Positions 50,931-62,728 of a stretch of 64,000 nt of DNA are shown one piece after another. The number at the start of each line of letters is the position of its first letter. Position 1 is the stretch's first letter. Location: the NCBI RefSeq assembly GCF_023343835.1, contig NC_064442.1, positions 18,028,501-18,092,500 on the forward strand. Reading direction: 5' to 3'. Source of the DNA: Lagopus muta (taxonomy: Eukaryota; Chordata; Aves; Galliformes; Phasianidae). Made by a program: the position numbers and the translations under genes. The notes beneath the pieces were generated by a model that saw only the letters and a program-made list of their open reading frames with translations, did not search any database and was not told the origin of the DNA.

Positions 50931-53565
50931 TCTCACACTTACCCAGAACAGTCTTCCAGGCAGTGATCTGACTTCTTAAAATGGCAAGTCTTGAATCACA
51001 AGCCGCTCTGAACTGCTCTCTGTGATGAGTTCTGTTCGGTTGTCATGCTCTCCTGTCTTCTGGTTCCCAGAAACCATGAAAAAGTCAGAGAAAAACACAC
51101 ACGTAATAAATTCATGATGGATTTCCAAGGAATTTCTTGTCTCTTTCTTGAGTGGGTCAAGGTTGGACCCCATAGAAATGAGTGGGGAAAAAGGTGGTGA
51201 GGAGGTCTTGAACAAAGCTAACCAGGGCAGTCTTAAATGAAATTGAAGGCAGGGGTGCACTGTGAGGAAGGAAAGGATGCTGGGATGGAGGAACCCTTTG
51301 GGCAGCAAACCCACCTTGGCCAAATAGCTGTTTAACTTCTCTGACAGCATCTTCCAGAGACCCATTCATCTTTTATGGATGGAGGTCTGCAAGCACTCCC
51401 TCTTCGTCCCCAGTTTTGTTCTTAAAAACTGTTCCATCAAAGAGATCTATGAAGGGCTCAGTTCCCAGCTGACAAGCTATCTATTTAGAGTTGATATGCC
51501 TGAGAACATTCACCAGGCCTTACTAATGGGAAAGTGCTGAAGGGAGCAAACCCGCAAAGCAGCCACCACAGAAACATGATTCCATTATCCATTAATGTTC
51601 CCCAGCGTGGTGAAACAGCACATCCTCACTCCTCCTCATCTCCTTGCTTTGGTGCTCTAGATCAGCTTAGCCCCCAGGGAGGGGTCTGTCTGGGGAGAGC
51701 ACAGCAAGGCGACACATGGATACCATCTCACAAGGGCTTGAGGTTGGATACTCCAGTGCTCCAGGCCTGCAGTTGCAATGACAAGAAGGCTCATCCAGGG
51801 TTATGGTTATCCATGGTGGATGGCTCTGGTTGAGGAGCTGTGTCCTCACCATGGACCGCAGTGCTTCACTCAGCACGGAAGAGCACCTCATGCTGTGATA
51901 AGGATGTAGGTGTAGTAGGGTTGCATCTACTGGGGGCTGGAGGAGCATCCAAGCTGAGGATGGAGAAAGCTGGAGCAATCTGCAAAGCACCCTGGCAGCC
52001 TGGAGCATTTTAACCCTCATTGCAAAGATCCCAAAAGGCAAAGAGTGGGTGGAAAATGAAATCTGGGGTAAAAAGGGCGGGGGGCAGGCATGGTTTCGGT
52101 GTTTGCTTCCCAGAGAAAACTTCTCCCTCCAGCGCATCTTCATTCAAGCTGGGAAAATAAAGCAAATGAAATAAAAGCCTTCCTCCCAGACCACATCCAC
52201 AAAGAAATGCAGGTGATTGCATTCACGTCCTCATGCCCCGGGCAATGTTTTACTCCTGGCGCACTGAGAAGCAAAGCATGACCTCGCCTCCTTGAAATCA
52301 AAGATTTAGCCGTGGATGCTCACAGAGCTCATCGAAACAGGAGAAGCGCGGAGCTGAGATGAATGGACAATCAGGTCGTGGCTGTTTCCTCTCCCTAATG
52401 CGTGTGTAAATAAATGCAGCATCTCCAGCCAGGCGATGACACATCAGATATGACTGATCCAGTGCTTTTTCTGGCTTAAGATTTCCAACTTTCGGGTTTT
52501 AGGAAAAAAAAAAGCCTTCTTCTGATAAATACTTGTGGTTGTGGAGCTTGTGTTTAACTTGACAGCAGGACAAAACCAGAGAAGGCCATGAAACAAGAGG
52601 CTAAATATGGGTATTAAGCATGAGAAAAAACCTTGAGATGAGAGATAGGATTGAGAGACCAGAATGGCTGAGAGGAGCTGATGGAGACATCCAAAGCAAT
52701 GAATGCTAATGTCTGTGTCATCCATCACCATCCAGGAGATGGTCCAAGTGCCCTGTTTCACACCTCGGAGCTGGCAGATGTGTGGTGTGAGGAGCCAGCA
52801 GGATTTGGGCTCTGATGCCAACACAGCTTTGCACCAGCACTGGGCATCTCCATCCCCATGTAAGGGATGAAGCCATACACCTCTCCCAGTCACCGTGCTG
52901 CCTTTATGGGTGAGCTATAGCTCTGCAGAGGTGGTGTTGAAACCCATTTCTAATCCTCTAGAGCAATGTATAAATGGACATTGCTGCCCAGCCCTTTGCA
53001 GCCAAGTGGGGAAAGCCATCAGCAGTAGAAAAAGGTGCTCCCACAACCTATTAAAGGAACATCCTGGGGTATTGATTGCACACAAGGCCCCAGTGTGGCC
53101 AAATGGAACAGCTGCCACAAATTGCCCCTGAGATTTACAGATGGTGCTTTGGTGACACACGAGTTTTTGTGAGGACGTGAAGGACGTCGTTTTTGATGCA
53201 TCTCCACTTGTTCATGATCTTACTTCCTTTTATGTGTTCCATAAATTTTTCTAAGAGTGCTTTTATAGGGCCATTTCCTAATGAACAACTGTGCCAATTG
53301 GCTCTTCGAACGACGTCAAGGTAATATTGACAGCCTATGCCCATGTGGTACAAAGCAAATTAATGTTGTTAACTCCTCTAAGTTCACAGGTCCTCACCTG
53401 CCTGGAAATGCCTTGGATCAATTCTTTCAACACCCTTCAGATCCCAAGATATACGTGGTGCCATCAATTACTTACGGCTGCACACCAGCATCTCTTACAG
53501 AACCCAGGCTTGGGCTCGAGTGGGAAATATCTCTATGTTTAAGATCAGCTTAGTGTTTGTTGTGA
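50931..53565. other. Intergenic DNA, no gene recognised
   Basis: No convincing exon. The open frame at 53281-53553 (beginning MNNCANWLFERRQGN) has no family resemblance that I recognise. Confidence 0.35.
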
Positions 53566-53568
53566 AGA

Positions 53569-53790
53569 ACCATAGAATCATAAAGGTTGGAGAAGGCCTC
53601 TGAGATCATCTAGTCCAACCATCCACCTACCACAAGTAATGCCCACTAACCACGTCCCTCAGTGCCACAGCTCCATGGTTCTTGAACACCTCCAGGGATG
53701 GTGACCTCAGTACTTCCTTGGGAAGTCCAAACACTCATTTGGAAAAGAAGTTTTTCTTAGCATCCAGCCTGAAAAGAAAGTTCTCTGCCT
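53569..53790 (-). mobile_element. CR1 fragment, minus orientation
   Basis: Starts CCATAGAATCATAAAGGTTGG, continues GATCATCTAGTCCAACCATC, CACTAACCACGTCCCTCAGT and CACCTCCAGGGATGGTGACC, then TTCTTAGCATCCAGCCTGAA. It is a well-preserved CR1 tail read in reverse. Confidence 0.93.
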
Positions 53791-56070
53791 ATCGAGGAAG
53801 GTTTTCTTTGGCTCTGTGGACAAGGCTGAGGCATCCTAACCTGGAGATATCCACAGGGAAGTGGGACCAATGCTGGGTTGTGCCCAGCCTGCAAAGCAAG
53901 ACTGAGAACGAGGGCAGTGTTGCAGATGGAAAAGGCAAAATGTGGTCAGACATGGCAGGCACATATAGAAACCCAGCAGGATAGAGAGGAAAAGAGGAGT
54001 CAGAGATACAAGTGGCTTTCCAAACACATTGCCTCACCTTGCAGCACTGCTGGCGGGCAGCCCAGCTGGCACCATGGGCTGGGGAAGATGCTCTGCACCA
54101 GAAAAGCAGCCAGAGGCTGGGAACAAACAATTGCCCCCAGCTTGGTTTATGAGCAGAACACCAGGCACCGCTGCAATGAAATCATTGACAGATTATCCAC
54201 CAACACTGTCAGACCGGCCCAAAATCCCCCCTTTGGAGTCTCCAGTCTTTTAAAACAAGGTTTATTTGGGGTGAGGTGGAAAATTGCAGGGGCCAAGGAG
54301 GCAGTTCACACTGAGATCACCTATAGTGCTTGCTCCGGGCAGATTGCGCCGGCTGAAATGCAGACATGAGGTTATACTCAGGACAGATTTCCTGGATAAA
54401 TAAGCCACTAGCCTTTATACTTGTAACCAGGCAACATGCAGACATGTGGGCGTAGGATGCCAATGAATGTTTATATTGGGCATCGTAACTTTTATTTACT
54501 GTTGGACTGATGCTATTCTCTCGTTCTGAAGAAGAAAGGAAGGCTTACTGCCAAGCTGAACAGGGGTGGACTTGTGCCTTATAACCAAACCCCATCAGGA
54601 ATAATGCTATCACATCTCCATCCCACCACACCAAGGTGGTCTCTGCTGCAGCTCCTTGGCATGGGGAGCAGCTCTTCAAACAGGTAATGTTCTCCATCAG
54701 CAGCATTCTACATGCAGAAGTTCAAACAGAGGAGAGAGAAGCTCAAATCTGGCTTTTAGAGATGCAGCACTATTAAAGTTTCATGTCCTCCCCTTGCTGT
54801 TGGCTGCCCAGATCCATTTAGCAGATGCATGATAGCAGGTTGGGGAAGGCAGGGCAGGCACGCGGAGTTTTCTAGTGCAAACGAGTAAAAATAAATAGAT
54901 TGGTAAAACAGCCTCTTCAGAAATATAAAAGATGCCAGCAAGAGCTTCCAGAATGGCCCCAATGAAGGTCTTTGCTCTTCTTCCCCTCCTTCTTTGCCTC
55001 CTCTCCAAATTTCCCATTCTACCCAGGTTTCCCTCCCATAACCCTTAACCATTTGGCACTGTGGGAAGCGTTGGAAAGAAGAGGGAAATAACAGTTTTCT
55101 CCCCCAAATGCTGCCAGCTGAGCTCCCTGGCAGCTCCCATCTGCGTGCACGTGTCCCACCTGCGCTGCTCTAGCAGAAATAGCATTACTGCAAACACTGC
55201 TCAAAATAACGATTAATAGCGCGCTCTGCCATAAAAATGTCAAGCCTGGGTGAAAAGTGAAGCTCACAGGACCATCAAAGCGAATGAGTAATCAGGATTC
55301 CATGCCCAGCCCTACGCTGCATCAATCCTTGCTGGGAACAGGGAGGGTGCTGCCTCTGCACCCCCAGGACATGGGCTGCCCCAGCCTTGCACCTCCAGCC
55401 AGGGCAGATGATGCATTGGGAAGGTGGACAGGATGGTTTAGCTGAGAAATTTAGAGGGAGTTATGCTCTGTTTCTTAGGAAAAGGGCTCCAAAACAGAAG
55501 CTCCTGATGGAGAAAACAAGCAAGGCATTGCCTTAGGAAGCACGGCCTGGCCACAAACAAGACAAGTATCTCCAATTTTCATGTAGTTCCTCACCTGGTG
55601 TTTATCCACTCTAAATGCATTTGGCTTGCTTCTGTGGAGACCTTGTCCAGGATGCTTTCCAACCTTCTGGTTGTTTTGTACCCCTGGCAAGGGAAAACAA
55701 ACCTAGAGGCAAGGAAACCTGCTCTGCTCACTGCACGCTCCATCTTCCTTCTTCTGTTGTGTTCTCTCCTCTTTTCCCTTCTCCCTTAGGCAAGGCAAGT
55801 GAACACGAACTTTGGGAAACAGAATCACACTGCTGCATCCCTTGAGGCCAACCTTACTGTCTTTACCTCTCCTCCACCCTGTTTATACAGATGCAGTTTC
55901 CATGCTCAATCAGTACTGGTATGAAACGCACGTTGGATGATACGAAGAGGTCAGGGTGAGACAAATACCATTGGTAGTCATAGACATCACCTGCTGGGAC
56001 AGTGGGCACAGGGGGTGATGAGGGAACCAGAGCAGCCCCATCCCCAGAGCTAACTCACAGCATCTTCCCC
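53791..56070. other. Intergenic DNA, no gene recognised
   Basis: No exon recognised. The stretch 55080-55260 is unique-looking with E-box (CACGTG-like) and GATTAATA words and could be a noncoding conserved element; this is a guess from composition. Confidence 0.3.
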
Positions 56071-56076
56071 ACTGAA

Positions 56077-56160
56077 TCATAGGATCACAGAACCACATAA
56101 TGGCTTGGGTTGGAAAGGACCTCAAAGGTCGTGCAGTTCCAACCCCCACCATGGGCAGTG
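56077..56160 (-). mobile_element. CR1 terminal fragment, minus orientation
   Basis: ATCATAGGATCACAGAACCA, GGTTGGAAAGGACCTCAAAG and CCAACCCCCACCATGGGCAG are the reverse complement of the CR1 terminus. Only ~85 bp remain. Confidence 0.88.
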
Positions 56161-56650
56161 TTGCCATAGGAAATTCCAAAATGGCAGCTCTGGGTTTGAT
56201 TGCAACCTGGACCACGAAGGCAACAGCATGCAATCTCTCCACAGAAATTAAGGGAAGATTCAGAGTGAAATCAAAATGCTTCAGTCTCACCCTGCTAGGT
56301 TGTTTCATTTCAAGAAGTGGCTGCGTTCCACTTGGGTAATGTTTGAACAGTGTAATGTGAGATGTAATACGAAGCCTATACATAAGTGAGACAGTAAAAA
56401 AGCCGGGATGAAATTAAAATGATAACATCTAAATGAAACATTTTGACTATTAGAATGAAGTGACATTGAAAAGATCCATTATGACACTTTTGTTATAACG
56501 GCAGTGGGGACTGGTTTTTTTTGTTGGTTTTTTTTTGTATTAATATGCTTCTAGGAATTTTTCCAGTTGAATAAAACTGCGTGCTCCGCAAGAAAACTCC
56601 CACAGCAGCAACATGGCAAAGGGCTTTTCTGCCACTGCTCTCCTTTGGGA
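56161..56650. other. Intergenic DNA between two CR1 copies
   Basis: No exon or repeat recognised. Confidence 0.3.
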
Positions 56651-56654
56651 GGAC

Positions 56655-56865
56655 TGGATATTAGGAAAAGCTCTGAATGAGTGGTGATGCACTGGCACAG
56701 TCCACCCAGGGAGATGGTAATGTCACCATTCCTGGATGTGATCAAGAAGCATGGAGACGTGGCACTGAGGGACATGGTCAGTGAGTTATATTGGTGGTAG
56801 GTGGATGGTTGGACTAGATGATCTTAGATGCCTTTTCCAACCTTAATGATTCTATGATTCTGTGG
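56655..56865 (+). mobile_element. CR1 3' end fragment
   Basis: GGATATTAGGAAAAGCTCTG, CAGTCCACCCAGGGAGATGG, GGATGGTTGGACTAGATGAT, CTTTTCCAACCTTAATGATT and CTATGATTCTGTGG: a long and nearly intact CR1 tail in plus orientation. Confidence 0.93.
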
Positions 56866-58034
56866 TCTCCTGTGTATCTTGAATTAAGTCTGGAAGAGGA
56901 TGCAGGAGAAACCGTGCATCTGCAAGAGCTCCCTGTCCCCAAAGCCACCCAACCTCATCCATCCTTCCCTTGGAGATGTGGCACAGCTCTCCTCCAACCG
57001 TCCTTGATTCCCATCCCTCGGTTCCCACCTCTCCATCATTGCTGCAGTTTGCCCAAAGTCCAAGGAAAAAGGAGGAAATAAAAAACCTGAAAAATCCCCT
57101 GTGCATTTATTAAGGATCATTTTGGTCACAGCAGTAAATTGCTGGCAGCTCCAGCCCCATCATCTGAGCAGCTGCCGTGTGGCCTCCAACCCTTCCTGCT
57201 GGAAGCCAGCCTGGAAATGAGCTGGCCCGAGTATGAGAGTGGAACCCAGAGGACAGAGGGGATTTGTTCCTTGAAATTAAACCCAGTTAATATCCTGCCA
57301 CAGGGGAAGCAGAGAGCTCTGGCTGAGCACAAAGGCAAATAATGAAGCTGCCCTGAACATGGTGTCCGTGGGCAGGGTGAGGATGCGATGGTGGAGGAAT
57401 GGGATTAAAGTCAGGCTGCCCAGTGCAGTTCTAGCAGCCTGTAGACACCAAGCATCATCATCTGGTGGGCTGCAGTGGCACCGTGGGCATCAGGTGCCAT
57501 CTGGCCTCCAACCCAGCACTGCCCAGCATCCCTGCCTGCTCCAGCCCAGGATGCCAGCTCCAGCAGTGACAGCACTGCACATTGTCACCCCCCAGCTCCG
57601 GCGGTGTCCCCTACTCTTCACATGGGAGCTCAGCTCCTCTTTCACACACAAGTCTGAGCGAATACCTGTTGGGTACCGTATAAGCAGTGATTCCTTTTAG
57701 TTTATCATAGGGACAAGTGTTTTCAAGCTTCGATATTCACATTTTGGCTCAAGGACACCAAATCCCATTCCCCAAGATCTGGGCACTCCCCCAGCACTGA
57801 GCAGGTCCATCTGTACCCCGAGATGTGCCCAGCAATGGCTGGAGATGGAGTGAAGGTTCTCAGTCCCGCACCATCACAGGAGACCCAGTTCAGATCCAGC
57901 TTCCATCTGAGCAGTCAGACTTGGGTGTCTCAAACCCTGAAGAAAGTTTGGAGAAAGGTGTCCCTTCGGGGGTGTTTTGGGCTGGAGACAAACGATTGCT
58001 CCGCAGGCCGCTCTTATGCACTGCAGGTCATCCA
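56866..58034. other. Intergenic DNA, no gene recognised
   Basis: No exon, RNA gene or known repeat recognised. Confidence 0.35.
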
Positions 58035-58270
58035 TTACAAGACATCAGGATATTAGGCTGGATATTTGGAAAAATTTCTTCTCCAAAAGAGCGGCTGTGG
58101 CACAGGCTGCCCAGGGAGGTGGTGCAGTCACCAAACCTGGGGGTGCTCAAGAACTGTGCAGGTGTGGCACTGAGGGACATGGGCATGGTAGGTTGGGGTC
58201 AACAGTTGGACTAGATGATCCTAGTGGTCTTTTCCAACCTTAATGATTCGGTGATTCTATTTTATGATTC
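58035..58270 (+). mobile_element. CR1 3' end fragment
   Basis: AGGCTGGATATTTGGAAAAA, GGCACAGGCTGCCCAGGGAG, GACTAGATGATCCTAGTGGT and TTTCCAACCTTAATGATTCG in order on the plus strand, ending GTGATTCTATTTTATGATTC. Confidence 0.93.
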
Positions 58271-58534
58271 TGAGACTTTACTTGCACGTTTGCAGTCCTT
58301 GTCAGTGCAAAATTAGTTGGCAAAGGTGAAAAACCACTTGTCCACAATCTGATAAAACTGCTCCTCCTGCTTCTGCTGGCAGAGAGGGAATGAGACAAAA
58401 CCTTAGGGTGGAATAAGCTCGATTCCCCAGCTTGTCCTGGGGTTTCCTTTTGCATCAACACCACACCACTGGTCCTGCTGTTGTGTGCCATCCCTCCGGA
58501 CTCCATCAACCAGCAGACCAGGCTAAACCTAGTG

Positions 58535-59130
58535 TATTAACTAGGGTACGAATCAAAAAGCCAGATAAATCACAGATGCAGATTGATCTATATGGTTTAA
58601 ATAAAACCTTTCGAACAGAGACATTATCTGCTGGAAACCCTTAATGAAGAGTTAGCAGTGTTCTCAGAAGCAGAAATACTCTCAGCAGGAAGGCAGGATA
58701 TCTATTAAAGTCGGTAAAATTAAATGAATGGGGCTCAAAGCTGGTGATTTTTAATACACCAGTTGGACATTGCAAATTTAAGCTAATGCCATCTGGAATT
58801 AGTTCTGCTCCCAAGGTATTTCAAAGAGTAATTTAGCAGATATTTGAGGGATTAGGAGGTGCAGAAGTTACAGCAGATGATATTTTAATTTGGACCGTGG
58901 AACCTCAAGGACCAGCACGAAAGACAGAGTCAACTTTGCAGATGAGGAGGAAGAAGAAAGTCCTATCTGCGCACTGAAGAAGTTCAAAGACCGTGGGTAT
59001 AATTGGTCTCAGGTGAATCATGTCAGCAGTGGCATTCTTGAGTATAAACTGGAGCCCGCTGATGAAATGACCTTAGAAACTGTTCCAGCGTTGAGGCCAA
59101 AATCTTTTAGGTCAGCAGTGAGCAAGTCAG
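58535..59130 (+). mobile_element. Ty3/gypsy-type LTR retrotransposon relic, reverse transcriptase part
   Basis: Plus-strand translation in shifting frames gives consecutive pieces of a Ty3/gypsy reverse transcriptase: RIKKPDKSQMQIDLYGLNKT (about 58550-58610), FNTPVGHCKFKLMPSGISSA then PKVFQRV (58749-58832), a stop codon, then QIFEGLGG and the catalytic-type VTADDILIW (58836-58892). A further segment (NHVSSGILEYKLEPADEM, ~59017-59070) resembles the connection just after the palm. Gypsy-type RTs have the PFGISSAPEVFQ/ADDILV pattern, while vertebrate retroviruses have different words here. The copy contains stops and frameshifts and is inactive. LTRs, gag and integrase were not identified; nothing beyond ~59130 could be assigned. 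Confidence 0.72.
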
Positions 59131-60204
59131 GTGCTAAATGCCTCTGGAAAACTGCCCTTCACTTGCTCTGCAGATAAAAAGTTTGGAAATTTAGCTGCTG
59201 AAAACTCTCTGCCAGTGATGCTTCAGCCTGTCTTCCCCAAACTACCCAAATCCAATGGACACACTGAGATGGAATGTGATTTCTAAATCCAAATAGTGGT
59301 GTTAGAGGAACTGAGACTTAAAAGTGAACAAAAAACAAAAACTGTCAGTGGGATGATGCTGAGGAGCTGTTGCTTGTAGTGAGATCCATGTCCACACTTC
59401 TGTCCCCATACAGTGGCCTTCTAGCTGCCCACAAAACACAAATGGGCTCATGGGACACCGGGCCATTATATGTGGGAGATGTGATCTTCCCAGCAAAAGA
59501 AAAGCTTTTAAATGTCAAAGCTTTAATCTTGTAGGAATGCCTTGTCTGGAAAAGCTGAAAACAGGAAGAATGGGGGGAAATGGGGGAATGATTAGTCCAT
59601 CATTAGGGAAAATGTTAATATGCAATAGCTCAGGAAGGGACCAGACCTTTCCTAATGTTAGAACATTTCAAATTTATCAGCCCTGAATCCTCTGTTCCCC
59701 AGATTTGAGTTTCTGAGTGCTTGTGATCCTGGTTTCCCACTCCCCCAGTTCCATACTGGAACTATTTGGGTGGACGGCTGGGACACTGGGAAGCTCATTG
59801 AGCAGTGACACCAGCAGTTATTTTTCTTTTGCTGCTTACCAAATAGAAAACGAGGAAAAAAATATTTACCCTGTTTATAATATTGCTCTGGATCAACATA
59901 TTAATTATTGATACAGCCGGAGACGAAAGCAGTCTCCAAACACCTCCCCTCGCATCAAACTCACGCAGTAGGTTTTCATCCATCAAACTCCCTGCAAAGG
60001 AAAAGCCTAAGAGCAAATCTCGACATGAAAGAGAGAGAGAAAGCCACGCTGTGGTGCGAATGACCCCGGGTGATGGGGACAACATTGATACACACTCCTG
60101 TCAGCTGCAGTAAATCGCTGCGGTTTCACTGAGCTGGGTGGATTTGAGCTGGTTTGTGAATGCCTTGTCTCCCTTCCTCCTGTGAATGTGGAGGTGACAG
60201 CAGT
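59131..60204. other. Intergenic DNA, possibly flanking gypsy relic
   Basis: May include decayed continuation of the adjacent retrotransposon, but I could not match any segment to protease, RNase H or integrase. An A+T-rich unique stretch lies around 59820-59910. Confidence 0.3.
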
Positions 60205-60370
60205 AGGTGCAGAGCCCTGAAGAGCTGTCTGGGCTTGAGATCTCTGGAGGTGCCCAATAAACGTGTCAATGGGGTACTTAGAGACGTGGTTTAGTGGGCA
60301 ATGTTGGTGGTAGGTGGAGGGTTGGACTGGATGATCCTGGAGGTCTTTTCCAACCCCAATGATTCTATGA
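60205..60370 (+). mobile_element. CR1 3' end fragment
   Basis: GTAGGTGGAGGGTTGGACTG, GATGATCCTGGAGGTCTTTT and CCAACCCCAATGATTCTATG in plus orientation. The 5' part (60205-60290) is diverged. Confidence 0.88.
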
Positions 60371-62404
60371 CAACAGATGGAAAAAAATCTCACGTTAGTC
60401 GTTGTTTCCCAAGGTTTTGGGGAGAGAGCTCCATGTCTCCATGGTCAATGGGACACATACCAGCGTTGGGTTTGGGTGGAGAGGCAGTTCTGTAGGGACT
60501 GTTCCTATCTTCTGTTTTTGAGGGTGGCTGCAGGACACCATCAGTGCCAAGCTTTAGTCAGCCTCGTTCTACCAGAAATCCCAGGACAGTCCCTACCTGT
60601 ACAATTGCTGAATCTTTAACAGACTGTCCTCACACAACACAACTTTTTTTTTCTTCCAAGTCCGGAAACTTTCTCTCCTACTCATCAGCACATCAAATTT
60701 CTTAATAGCAGAGTGAAATAACCTGAGAAGTAATGGAAAACAGGGGAGGATTAAGTTTTCCCGGGGACCTTGATCTCTTTTATCATCTCATTGTCTTCAG
60801 AGGGGTGGTTTTCTTTCAATCTAATTATCTGGTGGATATGTGTTGCCGGTTCTCCGATGCATCCTAGCTTCCATCAAAACAAAAAAGAAGATAAATCCTC
60901 CATTATTGTTTTTTGATGAGAAATTCATGCTAATAGCTTGCATTTGGGAAATAATTTCAGTGAGTTTATCTTGTTTTCCTGAGAGATGTCCCATGGGAGC
61001 TCTGTGATAGAAGAAATGGCCGTGATGAAGATACGGCTCCTGTAGGGAAAATTGAGCTTCTCAGTCAATAGCATTATCCAGGAACTGGAGATTTCAGAAA
61101 GAAAAAAAAAACCAACCACACAATACAGCAAAAACATGACAAGAAGGGTAGATTTCCAATTCAAACAGCCTGTCCCCTTCGACTCTGAATTCAAGGTCCT
61201 TTGCCATCCCAACACATCAAAATTATGGGAACATCAAGGCCACTTTTAAGTTTAATTTGCACTCGTCTCACACCAATTAAGCAAAGGGGCAACAAAATCT
61301 TTTCTGTTTTTCTGCCTCCCTGAAGGCTTGAAAACTCGCTATCAGTGCCAGCAATTTTCCATGTGACTGCTGCATTACTGGGGGCACACCAAGGAGGTGT
61401 TACCAAGCCTGTAAGCAGAAAGGTGTGTCTTCTCTTTCTTCTCTTCTTGGTGACTACTTGTTGCTCATTCAATACAATATCTAGACACTAGGTCATTAAA
61501 CCAAACATCTTGGTACCTTCAGGTCATACCTATGGCTTTCAGGTACATTCCTCTTGCTGAGGTCAATCCATCCCTGCAGAAGGAGGAAAGCAAAATCCAT
61601 GGAGAGCATCACCTGGAAAAGACATTGAGGATCATCCCAAAGAATGCACGCTGGGCTAAGAACGTTAAGGGATGAAGCCTGAGCAGATATGCCAAGAACA
61701 AAATTAATCAAGGGCACTCCAAGACCAGGAGGACCCTATTTACATCTCATAGACCTCCTTGTCACCAATATCCCTCCATCACAACCTGCCATGGGGATGC
61801 GCCCCAGCTCCACACTGTATCCATAAGTCCCTAAATGCATTCCATAACTGCAAATATCCCTGATAACTGCATGTTTTCTTACAATATTCCGTGCAAGGGG
61901 AGCGGTGGTCAAGGTTAGAAAAAGTCATGGCGTGCAACATGCAGAGAAACAATTCAAAACCAGATTTTATTCAAAGACAACAGAGAGAGAGGGAGAGATT
62001 TTATGGTTAGATTTATGGCGATACGTAAGGGTGAGAGAGAAAATGCAGGAAAGAAAAGACAGAGATATATATTGAAAGATATTCCAGGTAGATAAGCAGA
62101 AGACAGATAGATAAATGGATTAGATAAATAGGAAGGGAAAGGAAGAAAAAGCAACACAGAGAGTTGTGGAGCTGTAATAGCGCAAAAAGGAGAAAACCCA
62201 CTGTTCCTTAAACAGATAGATAGAAAAAAACAGTAAAATATGGCTGGATAGTGAGCAAGGACTGGGGGTCTCACAAGCTCTCCCTTTGGGAAGGATGTCC
62301 ATGGTACCTCCTTACCCTGCACTGAGCATCCATGGTCAGTGTAGCCAATGGACCCAACCTATCTGAGGCATTGCCAGCACTTGCATCTGTGCATCCTGCA
62401 TCCA
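60371..62404. other. Intergenic DNA, no gene recognised
   Basis: No exon recognised. A purine-rich GAGAGA/GATA-type simple-sequence stretch occupies about 61980-62230. Confidence 0.35.
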
Positions 62405-62728
62405 AAACGGCTTCAGAGAAAGGAGGGGGTTACGATAGGATGACAGGACAAGAGGTGATCTGTAGGATGAGAGGTGACGACTGTAAGTTGTCTCTGGGGA
62501 GGTTCAGGCTGGATATTAGGAACAATTTCTACTCTTAAAGAATGGCAATGCATTGGAACAGGTTGCCCATGGAGGTGGTGGGGCCACCATCCCTGGAGGT
62601 GTTCAAGAAAAGGGGTAAATGTGGCACGGAGGGACATGATCTAGAGCAGTCACAGGCATGGGCTGATGGTTGGACTGGATGACCTTAGCGGCCTTTCCCA
62701 CCTTAACGATTCTATGGTTCTATGTTTT
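62405..62728 (+). mobile_element. CR1 3' end fragment, longest tail copy
   Basis: GGTTACGATAGGATGACAGG, TTCAGGCTGGATATTAGGAA, AACAGGTTGCCCATGGAGGT, CATCCCTGGAGGTGTTCAAG, GGTTGGACTGGATGACCTTA and CGATTCTATGGTTCTATG are in order on the plus strand; about 320 bp of the element's 3' end. Confidence 0.95.

Noticed and set aside
53281-53553. 90-codon frame (starts MNNCANWLFERRQGN) as a small gene
   Set aside because: Looks protein-like at first, but no family recognised, no splice or promoter context, and an overlapping second frame is equally open.
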